DNA from: Ophiosphaerella korrae
Taxonomy: Eukaryota; Ascomycota; Dothideomycetes; Pleosporales; Phaeosphaeriaceae
Length of the DNA: 11,384 nt
Assembly: GCA_028456385.1 (NCBI GenBank)
Contig: JALNQF010000904.1
Location: 1-11,384 of the forward strand
Direction: 5' to 3'
Shown in pieces: positions 1 to 7,560 of this stretch. How positions within the stretch are numbered: position 1 is the stretch's first letter; every line of letters begins with the position of its first letter. The notes under the pieces were generated by a model that worked only from the letters and a program-made list of their open reading frames with translations, had not been told where the DNA came from and did not search any database. The position numbers and the translations under genes were made by a program.

Positions 1-1149
1 TTTAATATAGTAAAAAAAGAAAAAGAAGCGCTTATATTATAAGAATCTATAGAAAAATCTATATAATAAAGAAAAAAACGTTAGTAGGACTATATAATAG
101 CTAAATATTATTCTACTAAGTATTAATACTAATAGATTATAGCTTATAAATATAAGTTTTTACTAAAAGTTTAGTTTTATATCTTTTACTTAATATCTAC
201 TCTTTAAATAATTAGAATTAAGTATAACTCTACTATATTAATTTAACTATATATATCTAACTTATACTAAAAAATAATAGAAAACGATACTAAAAATAAA
301 AAATTATTAAGCTTTAAAGTTAGCTTAAAAAAAAGTCCTCGAAACAGTTTAAATTCTAGCTCGCATCCGCTTAGTAATCAAAAATCGTAGTAGACTAAAG
401 TATAGACCCTAATATTTTCTTAAGGATTTATGTTCGCTTATATTTTCAGCTATTTTATTCGTAGAGTTATTACTAGTTAAAAACTATAACTTTTTTTAGG
501 CTTTTTTTTCGTGTCACCCTACTATACTTTAAATATAAAGTATAGTTATATCTATTTATTATATTTTCTAATTTCTTTTTAACTTCTTTTATACTTTATC
601 TTTATTATATCTTTAAATAATTTTTACTTTAACTAACTCTACTAAACTATTATATATTTTTAAGTAGAGATAAACTAAAAAAGGTAGCTACTATTAGAAG
701 TAAAATATAACTTACTAAGTAGCTTATTAAAAATAAGCTTTATAGCTTTTAAATAGTACTAATTTTATTAGTAAAGTTATAAAATAATACTTTTTTACTT
801 AATTTTATAAAGTACTAGTTTTAAAAGATTTTATATATAATAAAGCTATAAAGTAAAATAAAGTTTATAGAGTTAATAAAAATACTAAATAAAATAGATT
901 TAAGAGTATAGAGTTTACTATTTACTAATACTAAAATTAATACTAGTAAGCTTTTAGTAAGTAGTTACTATATATAGTAGTAGAAGTTTACTATAAAATA
1001 TAATTTATATAAAAAATATATATAAATTATATTTTAAAGTAAACTTTTATCTATAAAGCTAGTTATTTATTACTAATAAGTTACTCTACTAGTAGTATAC
1101 TAGTAGTACGCTAGTAAGTACTAAAAAATATTAAAAAGTTAAAAAAACT
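1..1149. other. AT-rich RIP-like repeat sequence, mostly unassigned
   Basis: Extremely AT-rich sequence with abundant TAGTA/CTATA words and few CA or TG dinucleotides, the look of repeat-induced point mutation. Minus-strand reading of about 500-1100 gives a stop-interrupted, lysine-rich frame that could be the C-terminal tail of the transposase relic beginning at 2702, but I cannot align it. A patch at about 335-520 is less degraded and may mark an element boundary. A long inverted repeat lies at 986-1044. Nothing else is recognisable. Confidence 0.5.
986..1044. repeat. AT-rich inverted repeat (hairpin)
   Basis: The arm starting GTTTACTATAAAATATAATT at 986 is matched by the reverse complement of the arm ending at 1044 (TTTTAAAGTAAAC). 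Roughly 26-28 bases pair with about one mismatch around a short A-rich loop. It lies in RIP-degraded sequence, so chance palindromy is raised, but the GTTTAC/GTAAAC outer bases and the arm length exceed what base composition alone easily gives. It could be a small hairpin insertion or part of a transposon end. Confidence 0.45.
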
Positions 1150-1980
1150 CTAATAATTAATATATATAAGCTAAAATTAAGATATAAATTAATATAATTA
1201 TTACTTTAGTATTATAATTAACTTATAAAAATTAAAGTAATATTATTTTATTAGTAAGCTCTATAGTATATATTATAATAGCTAATTTAAGCTTATTTTA
1301 TAATTTACTATACTTTTACTAAGAAATTACTACTCTAGTAAATTTTTATAGTACTATATTAGACTATAGTTTACTTTACTATTTTAAATAAACTTAAAAA
1401 AGTATTTAAGTATTTAATAATATTTAAAATAAAAGTAGAATAGTATATATTATTATAAAACCTTACTAGCTCTTAGTACTTAGCTTAGTATATACTAATT
1501 ATAATACTACTATAGTTTTATAGGCTTTATAAGTACTAAAGCTTAATAAATTACTTTATTAATATATTTTAGTTATATATAATTTTTTACTCTAGCTTAT
1601 TACTTTATAAGTTATATAAGTTATTATTTTCTATTATAGAGCTAATTAGTTTTATCTTTAATTTTATTATTATATTTATAATATATTAGATAGTAATATT
1701 ATTTACTTTTAATTAGTATCTTAAATATAATCTTTGTTCTTCTCCTTTTTATATAAAAACTCTTAGTATAAAAATATTTTTATCTATATTATATATATAA
1801 TAAAACTTAATATTATATTACTTAATTTTATAATATAAGAGCTTAAATTAGAGGCTATACTTTAACTAAGAGTTAGTCTAGTAGGATAAGTAATTAATTC
1901 TAGGTACTTAGTGTAAGATATAATAGACCTTATATTACTTAATATATTAGTTAACCTAGTATACGCTAAGCTCTCTCTTT

Positions 1981-2432
1981 ATAATTGTTACAGCTATAAC
2001 AAGAGAAAGCTAACTTAAGCTAATTAGCCCTACTATAGACAATAACAACATATATAACCTATAGGATAACGAACTAAATTAGGAGACTAATTATAATAGG
2101 GACACGTAATAAATTCGCGATTTATAATCTTAGTAAACACGAAGTATAAAGCTAAGCACGTAACAAATTCGTAATTCGCGATCTTAGTAAATACAAAGCA
2201 CGAAGCTAGCTAAGAAGTCTAGGTATATAGTTAGTAGCAATGCGCAATTATTAAGATAGTATTAGCAATTTAATTATTAACCACGAGCGACAATACTAAG
2301 ACAGTTGCAAAATATCTCCTACTATTTATAGTATATTGTAGATTATAACACGAGCTTTTGTTATTACCTCTCAATCTACTAACACCCTAAAGGCTACTAG
2401 GAAGTCGACCCCAGCGAGCCTATTACAATAAT
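1981..2432 (+). mobile_element. Solo LTR insertion with 5-bp target duplication
   Basis: A complete LTR (1986-2427, 442 bases) begins TGTTACAGC and ends CTATTACA, and is flanked by ATAAT at 1981-1985 and again at 2428-2432. There is no internal retrotransposon sequence on either side. Instead both flanks are parts of the same transposase relic, whose frame is restored when the LTR and one ATAAT are ignored. This is the outcome of LTR-LTR recombination that deleted the body of an element. It aligns by eye over its whole length with the reverse complement of 9584-10023, so it belongs to the same gypsy-type family. It keeps more C and G than the right-hand copy. Confidence 0.85.
2103..2214 (+). 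repeat. Tandem duplication inside the LTR
   Basis: Two adjacent units, 2103-2156 and 2157-2214, both start CACGTAA(T/C)AAATTCG and contain ATCTTAGTAAA and an (A/G)AAGC-TAAG end. The same two-unit arrangement occurs in the right-hand LTR (9800-9853 and 9854-9907). The duplication is therefore a family trait rather than a local event. It may hold repeated promoter or enhancer elements of the LTR, which is inference. Confidence 0.7.
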
Positions 2433-2702
2433 ATCTAAGGTAAAGCGTTATATTATTACTTATATAAGTAGTAAGCCTTACTCTATAAGTTAATTAATGT
2501 ATTATAGTAGCTCTTACTCTTGCTAGGGATAGAGTACTTACTAGTTTTTAGCCTAGGCGTTACGTAAGACTAATACGCGCTAGTATCTTCGCCTAAGCGT
2601 AGTTTATCTAACACTATAACTTTTAGCAATTTGCGTATAATTAAGTTTTTCTTTAGGTCTTAGCAATTTAATAGCTACAAGGGCTGCCATAATTGGCTCT
2701 AT

Positions 2703-2810
2703 ATTGATGTAGTTATGCAGTGTTGAAGTTGGGGTGGGATTTTGATGGGGCGGGCGTTGCGCCGTCCACCTCGGTAGGACCGGCATCTGGACATCAGCCC
2801 ACAAGATGGT
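2703..2810 (-). other. Unmutated GC-richer leader of the transposase relic
   Basis: Upstream of the transposase start the base composition switches within a few dozen bases from RIP-like to GC-rich (for example GGGGCGGGCG at 2747-2756). On the minus strand the stretch reads as a C-rich leader running into the transposase start, and it stays open in the transposase frame up to 2804. It is either the 5' untranslated end and terminal repeat of the transposon that escaped mutation, or unrelated flank. I found no matching terminal inverted repeat at the other end. Confidence 0.35.
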
Positions 2811-3293
2811 GGTGCACGCTAGACGTATCAGAGTATCTCTACAACTGCGGTTACAACAGACCTAATCATAGACATTAGATGATTCAGAAATCATGACTCG
2901 ATCGTACTTACATATCAACAAGATTATTACAGCCTCCCCTGTAAGTTGTTCGGGCCGCTCATGCATGCGATATTTCCGAACGAATAAAATACCTCCGTGA
3001 CCCTAACAACCGTCTGGGGTATAGAGACCCACCATATCCACTTCGGAATCAAGGAATATTTCGCATCCGTTTAGAACATTCGATTTCCTACGCAGTAGAG
3101 CCGTTGCTGATCTGCTAGTATCCCCACAAAATCTCTTCGGGATGCGGGTTTTCGAGTGTCCGATGTCTCTCCAACGAATGGTTATAAGACCAGCTATCTA
3201 TTCTCTCTTAAAGTGCCACCAAATCTATTGTAAATGCTTTGAGAACAACATCAGAAAATTCATTGAACAATCATCAACGAACAGCTTCACGCG
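2811..3293 (+). promoter_or_regulatory. Intergenic region upstream of the P450, presumed promoter
   Basis: Ordinary-composition sequence of about 480 bases with no coding frame I can support. The P450 promoter must lie here. A pyrimidine-rich stretch (CTATCTATTCTCTCTT, 3193-3208) about 90 bases before the start codon resembles the CT-rich tracts near fungal transcription starts, and GAATAAAATAC at about 2981 is a possible but distant TATA-like element. I see no convincing paired CGG/CCG site for a Zn2Cys6 regulator. Confidence 0.35.
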
Positions 3294-4948
3294 ATGGAAT
3301 TGTTTGCTCAGCTTGGATTGGGGCATATCCCGATTTACCTCATGTCGCTGTGTGCCTTGGTACTGATAATTAAAAGATCTGTATCATTGTGCCTCAAGCT
3401 GATAGCAACAGGTTGTATCCGCCTGTCTAGCGAGGCTCTTTTACAACCTTTTCTTTCATCCGTTACGCAAATGCAAGTATGTTCACTCTTGCTAAATAAT
3501 AGATGATAACTGGGATACCTAGACCCGGGACCTAAGCTCGCTGGAGCGACCCGCCTGGTTTCTCTGTACCACGTTCTGACCGGCAACGAAATTCGATGGA
3601 TGCATCAACTCCATGAAGAATATGGAGAAACTGTTCGATTTGCCCCTTCTAAACTAAGTTACATTCACCCCCAAGCCTGGAAGGATATTTATGGCCACCG
3701 TACTGGAGGACGTGAAGAAAACGGCAAAGACCCTCATTTCTACTCAAAGGAGCCCAATGGCTCATGGACCGTCCTCTCAGAACCAGACGTGTTCGAGCAT
3801 GCACGTGATCGCAAAATCTTTGCAAATGCGTTCAGTAATAAGGCTTTGCAGCTTCAGGAACCACTGATTCGCCATCATGTCCAGAAACTCATCGGTATTG
3901 TCAAACGTGCGGCTACGTCTGACGCCAATACGCCATTCGACATTGTCAAACTCTACAATTACACAACCTTCGATATCATGGGCGATCTGACATTTGGAGA
4001 GCCACTAGGCATGCTAGACACCTCGTCGTATACACCCTGGGTCGCTGCCATCTTTAATAATGTCAAGACTGTCATGTTTCTACGTCCAGGGAAAGAATAT
4101 CCTTTATTTGGAAAGGTCCTCGACGCTATAATCCCTAAAAAATACAAAGACTTTGCACAGGATCACTTCAATTATTCTACTAATCGCGTTGATAAGCGCA
4201 TGGCTCTGGGTAAAGATATTGGAAAACCAGATATTTGGGGGTTGGTATGGGGCAAAGAGGGCATCAAAATGTCACTTCCCAGGATGCATGCAAACGCGGG
4301 GCTTTTTATGCTTGCAGGCACAGAAACTACTGCAACCATGCTTAGTGGATTGACGTACTATCTGTTAAAAAATCCAGACAAGATGAATAAGGTCATTGAC
4401 GAAATACGGCCTCTTCCCGAATCAGACTTATCACTCGAGCTACTACCACGACTTCCGTACTTAAATGCGTGCTTTGAGGAAGCATTGCGAATGTACCCAC
4501 CAGTCCCTATTGGCTTGCCTCGTGTAACACCCAAGGGCGGAAATCAAATCATGGGCAAATGGGTTCCTGAAGGGACAGCCGTAACAGTATCACAATTTTC
4601 GGCTTATCACTCATCAGCAAACTTCAAGGACCCTAAGTCCTTTATACCAGAACGATGGCTGCCTGGTTCTGGTTATGAGAGCGATAGGAAAGACGTGCTT
4701 CAGCCCTTCTCATTCGGGCCGCGCAACTGCCTAGGCAAAAAGTGAGTGAGAACCGGACAGTTGATTTAATTCAGATGCTAATGGACTTTGATAGTTTGGC
4801 GTATCATGAAATGCGCATCATATTCGCTACCACGATCTGGAACTTCGATTTCGAGCTGAGCCCCGAAAGCAATTCATGGCCAGATCAAGATGCTTACGGG
4901 CTCTGGGAGAAACCTCCACTTATGGTCACAGCAAAAGCTATTCGTTGA
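3294..4948 (+). CDS. Cytochrome P450 monooxygenase, complete, four exons
   Basis: Heme-thiolate monooxygenase, expected at the ER membrane with a P450 reductase partner. I infer exons 3294-3359, 3412-3472, 3523-4741 and 4795-4948, giving 499 residues, normal for the family. Seen in the product: an N-terminal hydrophobic anchor over about residues 12-37 running into HPLRKYPGPK, the standard fungal hinge; AGTETT in the I helix (307-312); EALR, the ExxR motif (E362, R365); PERW (418-421); and the heme loop FSFGPRNCLGKN with ligand Cys445. Introns are 3360-3411 (GT-AG), 3473-3522 (GC-AG) and 4742-4794 (GTGAGT...TAG, with CTAAT as branch site). Each junction restores a conserved motif: the anchor, RK-Y-PGPK and GK-N-LAYHEM. 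The fold resembles fungal microsomal P450s related to isotrichodermin C-15 hydroxylase (CYP65-like); that placement is from memory of the family and the substrate is unknown. No stops or RIP signature are seen. Confidence 0.93.
3473..3522 (+). other. Noncanonical GC-AG intron in the P450
   Basis: The exon ends CGCAAAT and the intron begins GCAAGT, the usual consensus of GC-type donors, and ends ACCTAG. Joining T to AC CCG GGA CCT gives RKYPGPK, the conserved P450 hinge. The nearby GT (GTATGT, from 3479) cannot serve as donor with this acceptor: the join would change the frame and run into TAA within three codons. The length of 50 bases matches the other two introns (52 and 53). Confidence 0.85.
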
Positions 4949-5576
4949 AATTACATACATGGAATAGTATATGGGACGGATTTTTCTGTTCACCTGTAAG
5001 TATTAGAGGGCGGCCAGGATTCAGGTTGCAGTATCAGAGTTCACTAGAATGTTAAGAGATCGAATAGGCGAAATGGGTCAGTGTAGCATACTTTCCTGAA
5101 CTGAATCCCTTTATTGCATTGCTTGCTTTTGTCATACGACTTGCTCTTACTGAGCCTAAAATATTGTTATATCTTTCTACTTAAAGTAAGGTAAGTTAAT
5201 AGGTCTCTAAGGGTATAAAGCGAGAGCTAGGGATATGAATAGATTAGGCGCAACAATAAATTATTCTAGCTCTCAGTAGGCTTAAAATCATGATTCAATA
5301 GTTCTTGTTCGATTCCCACAAAGACAGTTTAAGTCTATGCTACACCATCCAACCTCCTGTCGTAAATATCATACTAGTTTGATCCTCTATACACTAAGCA
5401 TAGAGATTGAGGTTGTAAGCATGCTGGCCAGGTGACTGCTCTCGAGGCTCCCTACTTCTTTGCAGCACTCGCACTGCGATCCTCACGGCAGTGCCTCTAG
5501 CTCAAGAGATATTCCATGGTATACCTGTTCTTAAAAGATAACTTATTGATTGTATAGTCTATTAGCTAGGAAAAAC
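4949..5576. other. Intergenic region between convergent genes, with small hairpins
   Basis: No coding frame supported. It contains the 3' untranslated ends of the P450 (plus) and the protease remnant (minus). Two short perfect inverted repeats are visible: GAGAGCTAG (5222-5230) with CTAGCTCTC (5266-5274), and GCACTGC (5471-5477) with GCAGTGC (5488-5494). At 5266-5330 there are tRNA-like box words, a TAGCTCTCAGTAGG stretch and GTTCGATTCC, which do not fold into a tRNA. Bases from about 5150 to 5290 are AT-richer than the rest of the island and may be a small old insertion. Confidence 0.4.
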
Positions 5577-6133
5577 CTACAGGACTTGACATATGTATAT
5601 TTGCCCAGCCCACATCGGCACAAGGGCTGTCGCATCTGTTACCTCCTTGATATCGTCAACAACCGCATCGAATGGTATCATGTAAGCGACAGAAGAGTTG
5701 ACATCCGTGGCAAATCCAAGCCCGACAATAGCGACTCGGGGATCTTTATACTGCTGTTCAAGAACTTTGACAGCGTGTTTTACTAAAGCAACAACTCGAT
5801 CATATTGCTTAAATGCCCCGTCAGAAAATTCCCAAACTTCATCGGCAACTTGGCAATTTCATCAGAGATGTTGGAAGCGTTTTTACGTACCTCAGAAGTG
5901 ATGTCAGGGAGTTTAGATTCTTCGTCTAGCAGAACGAAGCATCCTGAATCCCCGGAAACCATGAACTGCGGGTCTTTCTCTGAACCCAGAATACTTTGAA
6001 CGTACACTGGCTCGTTTTCCCATGATCCTTTCACTGGGGTTTTCAGGATCGTCAGGGCGGCAGGGTTCAGCGCAGAGTCTATAGCACTAATAGTGCCCTG
6101 TGTTGTACTAGATGTCCTGCCATTCTTTAATAC
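5577..6133 (-). pseudogene. Trypsin-like serine protease, 3' fragment
   Basis: A minus-strand stretch resembling the C-terminal half of a fungal S1-like (trypsin-fold) protease. It opens with VLKNGRTSSTTQG, like the KxGRTTGxTxG strand of that family. The catalytic-serine motif follows as SGDSGCFVLLD (Ser codon 5947-5945). After a frame change it ends with RVAIVGLGFATDVNSSVAYM and IPFDAVVDDI, matching the usual VGLxFA...yxIP...vxxDI tail, then TAG at 5579-5577. The two halves are in different frames. Either a GT-AG intron of 83 bases (GTACGT...TTTAAG, phase 0) lies between GAG and CAATATGATCGA, or a single-base indel broke the gene: the downstream frame reads DEVWEFSDGAFKQYDRVV right up to the crossover. 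Upstream, CTACAAG just before 6133 is a good 3' splice site. The catalytic His and Asp exons are not visible before the AT-rich block starts at about 6350, so the 5' half seems lost to the repeat boundary. Confidence 0.7.
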
Positions 6134-6360
6134 CTTGTAGTTTTAGTTTGCGGAAATTGAGTGATAATACTGCGTGTAGCTACTACACTTGACACCAGCA
6201 TCCGTCCTAGGAAATAGAAAAACGCTATTACATTTGCAGAGGCTTTGAGGGACTCTATCTAGATACCACAATTGAGAGACTTACTCAGGTGAGTCGAGGC
6301 AGAGATCAAGGACAAAGAGGATAAAGAGTGTGTGCTAGATAGTAGTATTACGGCAATACT
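6134..6360 (-). other. Possible upstream intron or exon remnants of the protease
   Basis: On the minus strand a possible donor (GAGTAAGTC, about 6287-6279) and acceptor (TTCCTAG, about 6208) frame a potential intron, and ATTTCCGCAAACTAAAACTACAAG looks like a branch site plus acceptor ending at 6134. No segment between them shows a recognisable His-containing protease motif. Ordinary composition ends at about 6350, where the RIP-like block begins. Confidence 0.25.
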
Positions 6361-6624
6361 TTAAAATTAATTAGACAGGATAGTTCTATAATAGAATAAA
6401 GATAATTTAGATAATAAAATTATAAAATTGTTTAAATTACTACTAATTAGAAATCTTCTAACGCAGTTTACAAGCGAGTAACGCGTACAAGCAAGTAACG
6501 CACCTTAAAATACACTAAAAAAGCAAAAAAAATAGCCTCTTAGGTCTTAACGTAAGCGTTATAATATTATCTATAAATATAAAGATAGCTTTCTATACCT
6601 ATACCTAGAGTAATTCTTAAGTTA
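6361..6624. other. Start of the right RIP-like block with a possible transposon end
   Basis: AT-rich, with a less degraded patch (about 6455-6560) that includes a 17-base tandem duplication. The sequence AACGCAGTTTACAAG before the duplication resembles AACGTGTTTTATAAG at 7466-7480, which lies in front of the second pogo relic. The patch may therefore be the left end of another, related DNA transposon. No coding frame is supported. Confidence 0.35.
6469..6502. repeat. 17-bp tandem duplication, copy pair A
   Basis: TACAAGCGAGTAACGCG (6469-6485) is followed directly by TACAAGCAAGTAACGCA (6486-6502), 15 of 17 identical. Its period and sequence resemble the pair at 7474-7507. A subterminal repeat of a DNA transposon, where transposase would bind, is the likeliest meaning; this is inference. 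Confidence 0.6.
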
Positions 6625-7080
6625 AAGAAGAATATATTAATTAATTCTTAAAATATAGTAGAATTTTTAATATTTACTTTAGATTATATAAAGAGTATTT
6701 AGTAAGAGTTAGATAAGATAGAATAATAGGTATTTTTAATAAAGTAAGATAAATCCTTAAAGGATTTATAAGCTTATAAAAGTATTTATATATCTAAAGA
6801 GTATATATAATTCTAAGTAGGTCTAAAGGTAATTTTAAGAGTACTTAAAGAGCTCTAAGAGAGGTTTAAAGGGAAAAGCTTAAAGAAAAGTTTTAAAGTA
6901 AAGAGAAAAGTACTTATAATAGATTAGAAGCTAAAATATTATATCTAGGAAACTATATAACGTATTAGTTAAAGAATTTTAAAAATACTTAAAAATAAGT
7001 ATAAGAACTATTCTATAAGTTTATAGATAATATTATAGTTATATTATTAAGATTAAAGAGACTATTTTTTAGTATATTTA
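6625..7080 (+). pseudogene. Unidentified coding-like relic, RIP-degraded
   Basis: One plus-strand frame keeps a protein-like composition over about 150 codons, with internal TAA/TAG stops spaced as RIP would leave them. Stretches such as VEFLIFTLDYIKSI, VGLKVILRVLKEL and ERFKGKSLKKSFKVKRKVLI look like ancient coding sequence rich in Lys, Leu and Ile. I do not recognise the family. It lies between two transposon-end-like repeats (6469-6502 and 7474-7507) and so may belong to a third DNA transposon, but no catalytic motif is visible. Confidence 0.3.
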
Positions 7081-7460
7081 ATATATTTTTATTAAATAAA
7101 GTATAAGCTACTATTATAGTATAATAATTACTTATACTTAACTTTATACTAAAACTAAGATTAGTATTTTAACTTAGCTTATAGATAGAACTCATAAGTT
7201 AACTTACTTAGCTAATAAAGTAGTATTATACTATTATAAAGATAATAGTTATATAAATTAGTAACTTTTATAATATAAACTATAATATAACTTATAGAGT
7301 ATAGAAAAACCTAAACTTAAATAATTTAAATTATCTAAATCTCTTTTTAATTACTTTACTATTTTTTATATTATATACTTAAATTATCTATATTTACTAC
7401 TATTACATTTACTAATATTTTATTAGTATCTAAACTTAACTTACTATAAGCTAATACTTT
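7081..7460. other. RIP-like sequence, unassigned
   Basis: AT-rich. A second plus-strand frame gives patches such as LYTKTKISILT and DRTHKLTYLANKVV with scattered stops, suggesting continuation of degraded coding sequence, but no family is recognisable. Confidence 0.25.
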
Positions 7461-7473
7461 ATATAACGTGTTT

Positions 7474-7507
7474 TATAAGTAAGTAGCTAACTTAAGTAAG
7501 TAGCTAA
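7474..7507. repeat. 17-bp tandem duplication, copy pair B
   Basis: TATAAGTAAGTAGCTAA (7474-7490) is followed by CTTAAGTAAGTAGCTAA (7491-7507). The pair lies about 55 bases upstream of the first supported codon of the plus-strand pogo relic, where a terminal or subterminal repeat of that element would be expected. I did not find an inverted partner on the right side. Confidence 0.55.
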
Positions 7508-7560
7508 TACTAAACTAGCGTAATACTTATATAGAATAATTACGTAATATCTTAATAATA

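Larger units (their letters stand above)
1150..2702 (-). pseudogene. Fot1/pogo-type DNA transposase relic, split by a solo LTR
   Basis: Remains of a Tc1/mariner-superfamily (pogo/Fot1 clade) cut-and-paste transposase. The N-terminus (ATG at 2690-2688, or an ancestral ATG now ATA at 2702-2700) reads AALVAIKLLRPKEKLNYTQI followed by AKSYSV, the helix-turn-helix DNA-binding start of the family. Next comes a stop-ridden match to the QQxLxPQQExELxxYIxxLTERGLPP segment. Beyond the inserted LTR (1986-2427) the frame resumes and reaches YNIDKN (Asp codon 1784-1782), the equivalent of the first catalytic-Asp motif NMDE. A weak C-terminal AYxxNNITLIFI motif ends near 1226. All these lie in one frame; LTR plus one target copy is 447 bases, a multiple of three. 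Internal TAA/TAG codons sit where the family has Gln, Trp or Arg, as RIP produces. I could not place the second and third catalytic acidic residues. It is non-functional; the C-terminal limit is approximate. Confidence 0.8.

Noticed and set aside
1440..1510. DGH-type second catalytic Asp motif in the minus-strand pogo relic
   Set aside because: The local reading (ISIYxAKY) has the wrong spacing between aromatic/His positions and no Asp-to-Asn equivalent, so it was not claimed.
3142..3366. Open frame of 74 codons before and into the P450 start
   Set aside because: It overlaps P450 exon 1 in another frame, has no recognisable motif and is explained by chance in ordinary-composition DNA.
3380..3411. 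A 31-base intron (GTATCATT...AACAG) in the P450 N-terminus
   Set aside because: Too short for a fungal spliceosomal intron; the GTACTG donor at 3360 with the same acceptor gives 52 bases and a continuous hydrophobic anchor.
3959..4353. Small open frames on both strands inside P450 exon 3
   Set aside because: Shadows of the P450 coding sequence in other frames.
4742..4794. P450 ending at the TGA just after the heme motif (4743-4745)
   Set aside because: That TGA is inside a GTGAGT...TAG intron; splicing gives GKNLAYHEM, the conserved continuation, and a normal C-terminus ending at 4948.
5262..5334. A functional tRNA gene
   Set aside because: The bases around GTTCGATTCC do not form a T stem and no acceptor stem can be built; only box-like words remain.
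5550..5999. Plus-strand open frames opposite the protease remnant
   Set aside because: They are antisense shadows; the minus strand has the GDSG and VGLGFA motifs while the plus frames show no family features.
3294..6133. A secondary-metabolite gene cluster
   Set aside because: Only one P450 and a protease fragment are present; no synthase, terpene cyclase, transporter or regulator is visible in the window.
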